A stretch of 64,000 nucleotides of DNA, taken from Methylobacterium sp. Leaf112 (GTDB lineage Bacteria; Pseudomonadota; Alphaproteobacteria; Rhizobiales; Beijerinckiaceae). The notes under the pieces were generated by a model. That model had not been told where the DNA came from. It did no database searches and worked only from the letters and a program-made list of their open reading frames with translations. The position numbers were made by a program, and so were the translations under genes. This document shows, piece by piece, positions 18,363 to 27,338 of the stretch; the first letter of the stretch is position 1; each line of letters begins with the position of its first letter. Location: the NCBI RefSeq assembly GCF_001423295.1, contig NZ_LMNG01000005.1, positions 22,071 through 86,070 of the forward strand, given 5' to 3'.

Positions 18363-20696
18363 ATGGGCGACAACATGTCCGACGATCTCAAGTCCGGAGC
18401 GCTCGTCTACCACCGCCTGCCGCGTCCCGGAAAGCTCGAGATCCAGGCCACCAAGCCGCTCGGCAACCAGCGCGACCTGGCGCTCGCCTATTCCCCCGGC
18501 GTCGCCGCCGCCTGCGAGGCCATCGCGGCCGATCCGCAGGAGGCCGCCACCCTCACCATCCGCCAGAACCTCGTCGCCGTTCTCACCAACGGCACGGCGG
18601 TGTTGGGCCTCGGCAACATCGGTCCGCTGGCCTCGAAGCCCGTGATGGAAGGCAAGGCGGTCCTGTTCAAGAAGTTCGCCGGCATCGACGTGTTCGACAT
18701 CGAGGTCGACCAGAACGACGTCGACAAGCTCGTCGACGTGGTCTGCGCCCTGGAGCCGACCTTCGGCGGCATCAACCTCGAGGACATCAAGGCCCCCGAG
18801 TGCTTCGAGGTCGAGGAGCGCTGTCGCGCCCGGATGAACATCCCGGTCTTCCACGACGACCAGCACGGCACCGCGATCATCGTGGCGGCCGCCGTCCTCA
18901 ACGCCCTCGAACTGTCCGGCAAGCAGCTCGGCGATGTCCGCATCGTCACCTCGGGCGCGGGGGCGGCGGCCCTCGCCTGCCTCAACCTCCTCGTGTCCCT
19001 CGGCGCGAAGGTCCAGAACATCACCGTCACGGACATCAAGGGCGTGGTCTACAAGGGCCGCCCCGAGTTGATGGACCGGTGGAAGGACATCTACGCGCAG
19101 GAGACCGAGGCCCGGACGCTGGCCGAAGTGATCCCCGGGGCGGACGTGTTCATCGGCCTCTCGGCCGGCGGGGTGCTCAAGCCCGAATACCTCGAGAAGA
19201 TGGCCGAGAAGCCCCTGATCATGGCGCTGGCCAACCCCTATCCGGAGATCATGCCCGATCTCGCGCAGGAGAAGCGCCCCGACGCGATGATCTGCACCGG
19301 GCGTTCGGACTTCCCGAACCAGGTCAACAACGTCCTGTGCTTCCCCTACATCTTCCGCGGCGCCCTCGATGTCGGCGCCACCTCGATCAACGAGGAGATG
19401 AAGAAGGCCGCCGTGAAGGCCATCGCGGCGCTCGCCCGCGAGACCCCCTCCGACGTGGTCGCCCGCGCCTATGGCGGCGAGGCCCGCCCCTTCGGCCGGC
19501 ACTCGCTCATCCCGAGCCCGTTCGACCCGCGCCTGATCCTGCGCATCGCTCCCGCGGTCGCGCAGGCGGCGATGGAATCCGGCGTCGCCGGCCGGCCGTT
19601 GGAGAATCTCCAGGCCTACGCCGACAGCCTCGACCGCTTCGTCCACCGCTCGGGCTTCATCATGAAGCCGATCTTCACGAAGGCGAAGGAGAACCCCAAG
19701 CGCGTCATCTACGCCGAGGGCGAGGACGAGCGCGTCCTGCGCGCCGCCCAGGCCATCGTCGAGGACGGGGTGGCGCGGCCCATCCTGGTCGGGCGCCCGC
19801 GCGTGATCGAGACCCGGATCAAGCGCTTCGGCCTGACGTTGCGCCAGGGCGAGCATTTCGACCTCATCGATCCCGAGGACGATCCGCGCTACCGCGACTA
19901 CGTCGCCACCTATCTCGAAGTCGCCGGCCGGCGCGGCATCACGCCGGACGCCGCCCGCACCCTGGTGCGCACCAACAACACGGTGATCGGCGCCATCGCC
20001 GTACGCCGGGGCGAGGCCGACGCGCTGATCTGCGGCCTGGAGGGCCGGTTCGAGACGCGGCTGCGGGTGATCCGCGACGTCATCGGCATGGCGCCGGGCG
20101 TCCTCGATTTCGCCGCCATGAGCCTCATCGTCACGAAGAAGGGTGCCTACTTCCTCGCCGACACCCATGTGCGCCAGGATCCGAGTGCCGAGGAGATCGC
20201 CGACGTGGCGGTGGCCTGCGCCGAGCACGTGCGCCGCTTCGGCCTCACCCCGAAGATCGCCCTGCTCAGCCACTCGGATTTCGGACAATCGGATTCGCGC
20301 TCGTCCCTGAAGATGCGCTCGGCCCTCGGCCTGATCCGGTCCCGGGAACCCGCCCTGCAGGTGGACGGCGAGATGCAGGCCGACACCGCCCTCTCGGAAC
20401 TCATCCGCGACCGGGTGATGCCGGATTCGTACCTCAAGGGTGCGGCCAACGTGCTGATTCTGCCCAACCTCGACGCGGCCAACATCGCGTTCCAGTTCGC
20501 CAAGGTGCTCGCCGACGCCCTTCCGGTCGGGCCGCTCCTCATCGGCCCGGCCAAGCCCGCCCACATTCTCTCGCCCTCGGTGACGGCCCGCGGCATCGTC
20601 AACATCACCGCCGCCGCCGTGGTCGAGGCCCAGGCCGGCGATGTCGCCGCGATCACGGCTCTCGCCGAAAAGGGCGCGGCGCCGACCGCCGAATAG
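18363..20696 (+). CDS. maeB: NADP-dependent malic enzyme with phosphotransacetylase-like C-terminal domain
   Basis: The 777-residue fusion-type malic enzyme would oxidatively decarboxylate malate to pyruvate. The malic domain has [32 protein letters not shown] and [20 protein letters not shown]; the Rossmann segment is [19 protein letters not shown]. From about residue 430 comes a PTA_PTB-type domain ([20 protein letters not shown] to [20 protein letters not shown]), normally regulatory in these enzymes. The ATG at 18363 is chosen because GGGAGTGAGG precedes it; a second Met lies 12 bp on. A strong terminator follows. Confidence 0.96.
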   Translation: MGDNMSDDLKSGALVYHRLPRPGKLEIQATKPLGNQRDLALAYSPGVAAACEAIAADPQEAATLTIRQNLVAVLTNGTAVLGLGNIGPLASKPVMEGKAVLFKKFAGIDVFDIEVDQNDVDKLVDVVCALEPTFGGINLEDIKAPECFEVEERCRARMNIPVFHDDQHGTAIIVAAAVLNALELSGKQLGDVRIVTSGAGAAALACLNLLVSLGAKVQNITVTDIKGVVYKGRPELMDRWKDIYAQETEARTLAEVIPGADVFIGLSAGGVLKPEYLEKMAEKPLIMALANPYPEIMPDLAQEKRPDAMICTGRSDFPNQVNNVLCFPYIFRGALDVGATSINEEMKKAAVKAIAALARETPSDVVARAYGGEARPFGRHSLIPSPFDPRLILRIAPAVAQAAMESGVAGRPLENLQAYADSLDRFVHRSGFIMKPIFTKAKENPKRVIYAEGEDERVLRAAQAIVEDGVARPILVGRPRVIETRIKRFGLTLRQGEHFDLIDPEDDPRYRDYVATYLEVAGRRGITPDAARTLVRTNNTVIGAIAVRRGEADALICGLEGRFETRLRVIRDVIGMAPGVLDFAAMSLIVTKKGAYFLADTHVRQDPSAEEIADVAVACAEHVRRFGLTPKIALLSHSDFGQSDSRSSLKMRSALGLIRSREPALQVDGEMQADTALSELIRDRVMPDSYLKGAANVLILPNLDAANIAFQFAKVLADALPVGPLLIGPAKPAHILSPSVTARGIVNITAAAVVEAQAGDVAAITALAEKGAAPTAE

Positions 20697-20727
20697 TCGC
20701 CTCTCCCATCCAGCGGACCGAAACGCG

Positions 20728-20759
20728 AAAAGGCCCCCGGAGCGATCCGGGGGCCTTTT
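20728..20759. terminator. Bidirectional intrinsic terminator after maeB
   Basis: A 9-bp GC stem (ggcccccgg / ccgggggcc) with loop agcgat is flanked by aaaa on the left and tttt on the right. It therefore works for maeB and for the convergent membrane-protein gene ending at 20808. Confidence 0.9.
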
Positions 20760-20807
20760 CCATGTTCGGCACTGTCCCGCCGGCCGGGAGCCGGCGGGCG
20801 GTTCGGA

Positions 20808-21722
20808 TCAGTCGCGACGGGTGCCGTACGCCAAGGCCGGATCGACGGCGCCGAAGCGGCCACCCAGGAAGGCCGCGAGGGCACCGAGAACCAGGGCCAG
20901 GGACGCGTAGAGCGCACCCTGCGTCGCAGCGCTGCGGGTCGCCTCGGCGGCGGCGGCGGCCTTCTGCTTGGCGTCCGCTGCGGCCTGCTCGTACTGCTTG
21001 CGGTAGTTCTGGACCTGAGCCTTGGCCTCGTCGGGCGAGATGCCCTGCGCCTTGGCGAGGGCATCGGTGGCGCGGGCCTCGGCCTCGGCCTGCTGGGCCG
21101 CATCACCCGAGAGGTAGGCCCGCACGGCCTGGGCGGCGGTGTCGCGCAGGGCGGCGGGATCCTGGCCACCCGAGGTCTGACGGACCTTGTTCTCGATGCC
21201 GTCGAGGGGGTTGGTCAGCTTGGTGAGCGAGGGGGCCGCAGCCTGGGCCGCCGTCTGGGTGGCACCGCCGATGGCCGAACCCGCGCCGCCGAGGACGCTG
21301 GTGAGGCCGCCGAACGCGCCGCCGATGAGGCCGCCGACCGCCGACGTGAGCAGGTAGACGATGACCAGGGTGGTCACCGCCCACGACACGAGGCCGTGGT
21401 AGCCGCTGGTGCCGGCCGAGGGCTTGCCCGACAGGCGTCCGGCGAGGAAGCCGCCGATGAGCGAGGCAACGATGCCCGAGGCGACCCACCAGATCCCGGC
21501 GCCCGTCGACAGGCTGGCGGCGGTGGGCGTGTCGTTGCCCGTGGGGTTCAGGGTCGCGAGGCCGATGCCGAGGCCGACCATGTTGAGGATCATCTGTGCC
21601 ACGAGGGCGATGACCGCGCCGGCGAAGATCGCGCCCCAGGAGACCTGATGCAGCGGGAGCGGGCTGCGCGGCTCGATGGCGGCTGACGATGCGATGGGCG
21701 TGCGTGTGGGTGTAACGGCCAA
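20808..21722 (-). CDS. Four-helix membrane protein with Ala/Gln-rich tail region
   Basis: The protein of about 304 residues starts at TTG 21722 (MAVTPTRTPIASS) with GGGAG upstream. Hydrophobic segments are WGAIFAGAVIALVAQMIL, WWVASGIVASLIGGFLAG, WAVTTLVIVYLLTSAVGG and, near the C-terminus, ALYASLALVLGALAAFLGG. Between the third and fourth lies a helical Ala/Gln/Lys-rich region that may be a coiled coil outside the membrane. The family resembles proteins annotated as PhnA-like or YrzE-type in related genomes, but I assign no function. Confidence 0.75.
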   Translation of the reverse strand: MAVTPTRTPIASSAAIEPRSPLPLHQVSWGAIFAGAVIALVAQMILNMVGLGIGLATLNPTGNDTPTAASLSTGAGIWWVASGIVASLIGGFLAGRLSGKPSAGTSGYHGLVSWAVTTLVIVYLLTSAVGGLIGGAFGGLTSVLGGAGSAIGGATQTAAQAAAPSLTKLTNPLDGIENKVRQTSGGQDPAALRDTAAQAVRAYLSGDAAQQAEAEARATDALAKAQGISPDEAKAQVQNYRKQYEQAAADAKQKAAAAAEATRSAATQGALYASLALVLGALAAFLGGRFGAVDPALAYGTRRD

Positions 21723-22000
21723 GATGAACTCCCGAGGATCTGAAGACGGCGATTCGGATTGGAACGGCCGGGGTGGTGCGCGGTGGGATGTCGGCTCGAC
21801 CCGGCGGCCGAGGGATGGAGGCGATGAACCGGATTGCACGCGAGCGGGCACATCCTGCCCGCCGACACGCCATCACAGGTCATCGCCGGTCCCAACGTGC
21901 GGTTCCGAGAATTGTTCGCGGTGCTTCGCCGTTGCCGTCGGGATCGACCCTTCGGGCGGGGCGGGGCGACCGGCGAGTCGCAGCCATGGCCCTGAAACGC
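21723..22000. other. Gap upstream of membrane protein gene
   Basis: About 280 bases of GC-rich sequence lie between the membrane-protein start and the tRNA terminator. I see no supported ORF or repeat; the membrane-protein promoter is presumably here. Confidence 0.4.
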
Positions 22001-22022
22001 AAAAACGGCCCCGAAGGACCGT
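22001..22022 (-). terminator. Intrinsic terminator of tRNA-Gly genes
   Basis: Read on the minus strand: ACGGTCC, loop TTCG, GGGCCGT, then TTTTT inside the run. It has a stable UUCG-type tetraloop and lies 34 bp past the 3' end of the second tRNA. Confidence 0.85.
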
Positions 22023-22055
22023 CCTGACTGCGCCGAAACTTTGGTAAATTTAAAT

Positions 22056-22130
22056 TGGAGCGGGCGAAGGGATTCGAACCCTCGACCCCAACCTTGGCAA
22101 GGTTGTGCTCTACCCCTGAGCTACACCCGC
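22056..22130 (-). tRNA. tRNA-Gly(GCC), distal copy
   Basis: The minus strand reads GCGGGTGTAGCTCAGGGGTA at the 5' end, anticodon arm CAACC-TTGCCAA-GGTTG with anticodon GCC, T-arm GGTTCGAATCC and acceptor CGCCCGC followed by T and an encoded CCA, 75 nt in all. Stems pair fully. It is identical to the copy at 22231-22305. Confidence 0.97.
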
Positions 22131-22230
22131 TCACGCCACGATGCCGGCACGGGGCTGGCGATCGGGATCGTCTTCTTCACGAAGCCACCAGGCCTGGGTG
22201 GGCCGCGGCGTCGCGTCGTCTCGGTCGAAT

Positions 22231-22305
22231 TGGAGCGGGCGAAGGGATTCGAACCCTCGACCCCAACCTTGGCAAGGTTGTGCTCTACCCCTGAGCTACA
22301 CCCGC
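22231..22305 (-). tRNA. tRNA-Gly(GCC), proximal copy
   Basis: Same 75-nt sequence as the copy at 22056-22130, with anticodon GCC and encoded CCA. The 100-bp spacer shows no terminator, so both are probably processed from one transcript. The region just upstream (22306-22454) should contain the promoter. Confidence 0.97.
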
Positions 22306-22454
22306 TCACAACCGCGCCGCTGGTGGAAAGAACCGCCGGCGGCCCCGGACGGCGTCTCTAAACACCATTCCGCCGAGCGTTGCAAGGGCCGTCCGGCCGA
22401 TTCCCGTAGCCGGCGCGTTTCGTGGAATTCAGCGGGCCCCGGGGCGATCGCACC

Positions 22455-22940
22455 TCACCACTGCGCCGCCGGCGGCAGGCCTTCGCGGATCTCGCGCAGG
22501 CGCGCGCGGGTGGCGGACGTCGTCGCCTCGGGGAGCGCATCGAGGCGGAAGAACCCACTTTCGGCGATCTCCCGATCGGGACGCTTGGCGGCCGGCACGG
22601 TGAAGGCCGGGGCGAGGTAGAGGGCGACGTGATCGCGGCCCGCTCCCGTCGCGTGGTGGTAGAACCCGTGCAGCCGAAGGGTCTCCCCCGGATCGACCAC
22701 GATCCCGGCCTCCTCGCGGAACTCGCGGATCATCGCCGCGACAGCATTCTCCCCCACCTCGACCCCGCCGCCTGGCAGGTGCCACCCGGCCACATAGGTG
22801 TGGCGTACGAGGCAGACGCGGCCCTGCCCGTCGATGGCCGCGCCGCGTACCCCGAGCGTCATCCCGCGCGTGGCCAGGGCGCCCAGATGGAACAGGCGGC
22901 GCAGCAGCGGCCGGTCCAGAAGCCCCAGCGTCGAGGGCAT
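22455..22940 (-). CDS. Nudix hydrolase
   Basis: The 161-residue protein has a canonical Nudix box from GGGVEVGENAVAAMIREF through REEAGI (G-x5-E-x7-RE-x2-EE-x-G-I), preceded by VCLVRHTYVAGWHLPGGG. It should hydrolyse a nucleoside diphosphate derivative, though the substrate is unknown. The ATG at 22940 lies 2 bp from the FAH-family stop, so the two are cotranscribed. The long upstream in-frame extension overlaps that gene and is rejected. Confidence 0.93.
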   Translation of the reverse strand: MPSTLGLLDRPLLRRLFHLGALATRGMTLGVRGAAIDGQGRVCLVRHTYVAGWHLPGGGVEVGENAVAAMIREFREEAGIVVDPGETLRLHGFYHHATGAGRDHVALYLAPAFTVPAAKRPDREIAESGFFRLDALPEATTSATRARLREIREGLPPAAQW

Positions 22941-22942
22941 CC

Positions 22943-23641
22943 TCACACCACGCGCAGTTCGATCGCACCGAGGCCGTCGATGGCCGCGCGCAGGGTCTGG
23001 CCCCGCGTCACCGCCCCGACGCCGGAGGGCGTCCCGGTGAAGATGAGGTCGCCCGGCTGCAGGGTGAAGTAGGCCGACAGGTAGGCGATCTGCTCCGAGA
23101 CGGACCACAGCATCTCCGACAGGTCACCGCGCTGGCGCTCGGTGCCGTCGACGTCGAGGGTGATGGCGCCGTGGTCCGGATGCCCGATGGCCGAGACGGG
23201 ATGGAGCGGGCCGATGGGCCCGGAGGCATCGGCCGCCTTGGCGAGGTCCCATGGCCGCGCGAGGCGCTTGGCCTCGTCCTGGACATCGCGCCGGGTCATG
23301 TCGAGCCCGACCGCGTAGCCGTAGACGTGGTCGAGGGCGGATGCGACGGCGATGTCGGCGCCCCCGGTGGACAGGGCCACCACCATCTCGACTTCGAAAT
23401 GATAATTCTCCGTGCGGGGCGGATAGGGGTGCTCCACCGCGTGCGGGCCGGCCACGATCTGCAGGGCGTCGGCGGGCTTCATGAAGAAGAACGGCGGCTC
23501 GCGCTCGGGGTCCTTGCCCATCTCACGGGCATGGGCCGCATAGTTGCGCCCGACGCAGTAGACGCGCCGGACGGGAAACAGGTCCGCGCTGCCGACGATG
23601 GGCAGCGCGATACGCGGCGGGTTGGGGATCACGGACAGCAT
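22943..23641 (-). CDS. Fumarylacetoacetate hydrolase family protein
   Basis: The 232-residue FAH-fold hydrolase begins MLSVIPNPPRIALP. Signature segments are VYCVGRNYAAHAREMG, FFFMKPADAL, the metal-binding ENYHFEVEMVVAL, a further Asp in YAVGLDMTRRDVQ and LQPGDLIFTGTPSGVG. The compact size fits the acylpyruvase/fumarylpyruvate hydrolase subgroup rather than full-length FAH. It is the first gene of a two-gene unit with the Nudix hydrolase and is divergent from the GlcD-like oxidase. Confidence 0.92.
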   Translation of the reverse strand: MLSVIPNPPRIALPIVGSADLFPVRRVYCVGRNYAAHAREMGKDPEREPPFFFMKPADALQIVAGPHAVEHPYPPRTENYHFEVEMVVALSTGGADIAVASALDHVYGYAVGLDMTRRDVQDEAKRLARPWDLAKAADASGPIGPLHPVSAIGHPDHGAITLDVDGTERQRGDLSEMLWSVSEQIAYLSAYFTLQPGDLIFTGTPSGVGAVTRGQTLRAAIDGLGAIELRVV

Positions 23642-23778
23642 CGTTGAGGTCTCCCGGGGATCGGACGCGCGGCCCCCCGCCCTGCACAGAGGCCGCGCGC
23701 CCCCTATCATAGGGGGAGCGCACGGCCACGCCATCCCGGCGACGCGCGCCTTCGACGATCGCCCCGCGAGATCCTCCC

Positions 23779-25308
23779 GTGCCTCCTTCTCCCGACTTGC
23801 CCGCCCAAAACTCGCCCGCCCAAAACTCGCCCATTCAGGACGTCCTGAGCCGCGACTTGCTGGCCGCCCTGACCGGCCGTCTCGGCGCGGCGCACGTGCT
23901 CACCGCGTCCGAGGATCTCGAGCCCTACCTCGTCGAGACGCGCGGGCTGCACCGCGGCCGAGCCCTCGCGGTGGCGCGCCCAGCCGACGCGGCCGAGGCG
24001 GCCTTCGTGGTGGAACGATGCGCCGCCGCCGGAGTGCCCGTGGTGGCTCAGGGCGGCAACACCGGCCTCGTCGGCGGGGGCGTGCCCCAGGGCGGGATCG
24101 TCCTGTCGCTGGCCCGCCTCGCCCGGGTGCGGGCCGTCGATCCCACCAACGCCACCATCACCGTCGAGGCCGGCGTCACCCTGGCGGACGTCCAGGCGGC
24201 GGCGGAGGCGGCCGGAATGCTGTTCCCCCTGTCGCTGGCCTCGGAGGGCTCGTGCCGCATCGGCGGCAATCTCTCGACCAACGCCGGCGGCACGGCGGTG
24301 CTGGCCTACGGCAACGCCCGCGACCTCGTCCTCGGGCTCGAAGTGGTGCTGGCGGACGGCCGGATCTGGAACGGACTCAAGGGTTTGCGGAAGGACAACG
24401 CCGGCTACGACCTGAAGCACCTCTTCGTCGGCTCGGAGGGGACGCTGGGCATCATCACCGCCGCCGTCCTGAAGCTGTTTCCCAAGCCCGTGAGCCGGGG
24501 CGTCGGTTTCGTCGGCCTCGCCGATCCGGCCGCCGCGCTCGCCCTGTTCGCCCACCTGCGCACCCGGGCGGGGCGCGACCTCACCGCCTTCGAGGTGATC
24601 CCGCCCTTCGGGCTGGAGATCGTCCTGCGCCATACGCCGGGCGCGACGCCCCCCCTGGCGGGCCGGCACGGCACCTACGCGCTCATCGAATTCTCCTCGA
24701 CCCGGCCCGACGCGCCGGCCACGGAAGTCCTCGAAATGGCGCTCGGCGAGGCCATCGAGGCCGGCCTCGTGGAGGATGCGACCCTGGGCGCCAGCGAGGC
24801 CCAGAACCAGGCCCTGTGGACCCTGCGCGAGAACCTGTCGGAGGTGCAGCGGCGCGAGGGCGGCTCGATCAAGCACGACGTCTCGGTACCGCTGACGGCG
24901 CTTCCCGCGTTCCTCGATCGGGCGACCCGGGCCTGCGAAGCGGCGATGCCGGGCCTGCGCGTCTGCGCCTTCGGCCATTTCGGCGACGGCAACATCCACT
25001 TCAACCTGAGCCAGCCCATCGGCATGGACCGGGCGGCGTTCCTCGACCAATGGGGGCGCTTCAACCGCATCGTCCACGACGTGGTGGAGAGCCTCGGCGG
25101 TTCCATCGCCGCCGAACACGGCGTCGGTCTGATCAAGCGCGACGAACTCGCCCGCTACGGCGACCCCGTCGCCCTCGACCTCATGCGCCGCCTCAAGACG
25201 GCCCTCGATCCGCACGGAATCCTGAACCCCGGCAAGGTGGTCCCGGAGCAGGCTCCACCGGGCGCGCACGCGGAGCCCGGGGGCGGCGGGCCGGCCGCCC
25301 TCCCTTGA
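23779..25308 (+). CDS. FAD-linked oxidase, GlcD / D-2-hydroxyglutarate dehydrogenase type
   Basis: The 509-residue flavoprotein has an FAD_binding_4 PP-loop (VPVVAQGGNTGLVGGGVPQG), then LSTNAGGTAVLAYGNARDL and LFVGSEGTLGIITAAVLKLF, and a C-terminal oxidase domain with FGHFGDGNIHFNLSQP and AAEHGVGLIKRDEL, which carry the metal/substrate histidines of D-2-hydroxyacid dehydrogenases. It probably oxidises a D-2-hydroxy acid such as D-2-hydroxyglutarate, glycolate or D-lactate. The start is GTG; a 15-bp tandem repeat encodes AQNSPAQNSP near the N-terminus. Confidence 0.92.
   Translation: MPPSPDLPAQNSPAQNSPIQDVLSRDLLAALTGRLGAAHVLTASEDLEPYLVETRGLHRGRALAVARPADAAEAAFVVERCAAAGVPVVAQGGNTGLVGGGVPQGGIVLSLARLARVRAVDPTNATITVEAGVTLADVQAAAEAAGMLFPLSLASEGSCRIGGNLSTNAGGTAVLAYGNARDLVLGLEVVLADGRIWNGLKGLRKDNAGYDLKHLFVGSEGTLGIITAAVLKLFPKPVSRGVGFVGLADPAAALALFAHLRTRAGRDLTAFEVIPPFGLEIVLRHTPGATPPLAGRHGTYALIEFSSTRPDAPATEVLEMALGEAIEAGLVEDATLGASEAQNQALWTLRENLSEVQRREGGSIKHDVSVPLTALPAFLDRATRACEAAMPGLRVCAFGHFGDGNIHFNLSQPIGMDRAAFLDQWGRFNRIVHDVVESLGGSIAAEHGVGLIKRDELARYGDPVALDLMRRLKTALDPHGILNPGKVVPEQAPPGAHAEPGGGGPAALP
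23800..23832. repeat. 15-bp tandem repeat in oxidase N-terminus
   Basis: Two perfect copies of gcccgcccaaaactc lie head to tail in frame and encode the repeated AQNSP. The repeat falls in a disordered-looking leader before the FAD domain. Confidence 0.8.
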
Positions 25309-25593
25309 GCCGGGGAGTCCACGCGCTCTTTTGCCGGAACCCGAACGCGCATTGCCGGATTGTCATTGTGCAACGCACCAATCCCGTTCAGACTGCGTTT
25401 CGCGCCGCGCCATAGAATCGGCGTCAATGGCCCCAAGGATGTGAGGAGACGGCGGTTTTTCGGACAGTGCGGTGCGGCAGGTTACCCCGCCTTAACCGTC
25501 ACCCCCTTCAATCGGTCCGAAGATTCCGCCCCGAAGATTCGATTGCGCCGTGGCGCGACCCCGCCCCTCTGGGGCAGCGATGGAGATCCGACG

Positions 25594-25887
25594 ATGCCGA
25601 CCTCTCAGGCGAGAGTCCCCACGGCCGAGGCGAGCCGCTACCTGAAGCAGCTCTGTCGGCACTGGAGCCACAAGTTCCCCGTCGAGGCCACCGATGACGC
25701 CGGCCGCGTGCCGTTCGGCGAGGATCGGGTCTGCACCTTCGAGGCCGAGGCCGACGCCCTCCTGATGCGGGTGGCGACGCCCGATCCCGCGGCCCTGACC
25801 CGCCTCGAGAACGTGGTCTCCGATCACCTCCTGCGCTTTGCCTTCCGCGAGAACCTCGGCGAGATCACTTGGTCGCGCGCCGCTTGA
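25594..25887 (+). CDS. DUF2218 family protein
   Basis: The 97-residue protein MPTSQARVPTAEASRYLKQL resembles DUF2218 proteins, with RHWSHKFPVE and the C-terminal DHLLRFAFRENLGEITW. The function is unknown; homologues often lie near metal or siderophore genes, which is not the case here. The 285-bp region upstream (25309-25593) contains no other gene and should hold its promoter. Confidence 0.88.
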   Translation: MPTSQARVPTAEASRYLKQLCRHWSHKFPVEATDDAGRVPFGEDRVCTFEAEADALLMRVATPDPAALTRLENVVSDHLLRFAFRENLGEITWSRAA

Positions 25888-25949
25888 CCTGATCTCCCGG
25901 GACCTGATCTTGAGCGAACGCTCACAGCAGGTTCGAGGGAGATCAAGGG

Positions 25950-27224
25950 ATGGATACGCACGGTCAGGCCGGCGGAGCGGGCTCGGCTCCATCCGCCCAT
26001 GCCACACGCCTGGAACGCCTCGCGGAAGTGGCCGTCAAGGTCGGCCTCGGGCTGCGGCCCGGCCAGGAACTCGTGATCACGGCGCCCCTGGAGACCGTCG
26101 CCCTCGTGCGGGCGATCACGGTCGAGGCGTACAAGGCCGGCGCCTCCTTGGTCACCACGTTCTACTCCGACGACGCCGCCACCCTGGCGCGCTTCGCCTA
26201 CGCCCCGGAGGAGGCCTTCGACACGGCCGCCGGATGGCTCTATTCCGGCATGGCGGAAGCCTACCGAAACGGCGCCGCGCGCCTCGCCGTGGCGGGTGAC
26301 GACCCCGCGCTGCTCGCCGGCCAGGACACGGCGCGGGTGTCGCGCGCCAACCGCGCCCGCTCGCAGGCCTACGTGCCGGCCCTCGAACTCATCGCCAACT
26401 TCGCCACGAACTGGACCATCGTCTCGGCCGCCACCGTGCCGTGGGCCCGCACGGTGTTCCCCGATCTCCCCGAGGACGCAGCCGTGGCCCGCCTGTGGGA
26501 CGCGATCTTCGCAGCCTCGCGGGTCGACGGGCCGGACCCCATCGGCGCCTGGGAGGCGCACAACGCCGCGCTCCACGCCCGCATGGGCACCCTCAACACC
26601 CATCGCTTCGCGGCCCTGCGCTTCCAGGGGCCGGGCACGGACCTCACGGTGGGGCTCGCCGACGACCACGAATGGTGCGGCGGCGCCTCGGTCTCGCGCA
26701 GCGGCATCACCTGCAACGCCAACATCCCCACCGAGGAGGTGTTCACCACACCCCACAAGGATCGGGTCGACGGGTTCGTCACGAGCACCAAGCCCCTGTC
26801 CTATCAGGGCACCCTCATCGACGGCATCCGGGTGCGGTTCGAGGCGGGCCGCATCGTCGAGGCCGAGGCGCGCACGGGTGGCGCGGTGCTCGCCAAGGTC
26901 CTGGAGACCGACGCGGGTGCGCGCCAACTCGGCGAGGTCGCCCTGGTGCCGGCCTCCTCGGCGATCTCGGCCTCGGGGCTGCTGTTCTACAACACCCTCT
27001 ACGACGAGAATGCCGCGAGCCACATCGCGCTCGGCCAAGCCTACAGCAAGTGCTTCCTCAACGGCGGCGCGGATTTCAGCGAGGCGGATCTGGTGGCGCG
27101 CGGGGCCAACCGCAGCCTGATCCACATCGACTGGATGATCGGTTCGGCCGCGGTCGACGTCGATGGCCTCACGGCAGAGGGCCGGGCGATCCCGGTGATG
27201 CGCGCCGGCGAGTGGATCGACTGA
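25950..27224 (+). CDS. M29-family aminopeptidase (thermophilic type)
   Basis: The 424-residue protein matches peptidase family M29, zinc/cobalt aminopeptidases acting on N-terminal residues in the cytoplasm. Visible ligand-region motifs are NIPTEEVFTTPHKDRVDG, YNTLYDENAASHIALGQAY and LIHIDWMIGS, supplying the conserved Glu, His and Asp residues. The length is typical. It is followed by an intergenic repeat and a convergent acyltransferase gene. Confidence 0.94.
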   Translation: MDTHGQAGGAGSAPSAHATRLERLAEVAVKVGLGLRPGQELVITAPLETVALVRAITVEAYKAGASLVTTFYSDDAATLARFAYAPEEAFDTAAGWLYSGMAEAYRNGAARLAVAGDDPALLAGQDTARVSRANRARSQAYVPALELIANFATNWTIVSAATVPWARTVFPDLPEDAAVARLWDAIFAASRVDGPDPIGAWEAHNAALHARMGTLNTHRFAALRFQGPGTDLTVGLADDHEWCGGASVSRSGITCNANIPTEEVFTTPHKDRVDGFVTSTKPLSYQGTLIDGIRVRFEAGRIVEAEARTGGAVLAKVLETDAGARQLGEVALVPASSAISASGLLFYNTLYDENAASHIALGQAYSKCFLNGGADFSEADLVARGANRSLIHIDWMIGSAAVDVDGLTAEGRAIPVMRAGEWID

Positions 27225-27230
27225 GCGCAG

Positions 27231-27338
27231 TTCCGGGATTCCGAAGGGCCCGCCCATCGGCGGGTGTCGGGCGGAGCCCGACGAAGAACCCAGGGCGCTG
27301 CCCTGGACCCGCGAAGGGCTTGGCCCTTCGAACCCGGA
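27231..27338. repeat. Intergenic palindromic repeat, copy A
   Basis: Three successive small palindromes (tcgggcggagcccga, cagggcgctgccctg, gaagggcttggcccttc) fill the gap between two convergent genes. The same ordered blocks recur at 59318-59467, also between convergent genes. It probably serves as a dual transcription end. Confidence 0.8.

Noticed and set aside
22056..22305. tRNA-Gly pair as attachment site of an integrated element
   Set aside because: No integrase gene lies nearby, no tRNA 3'-end direct repeat is seen beyond the full second gene, and the toxin locus is 5 kb away.
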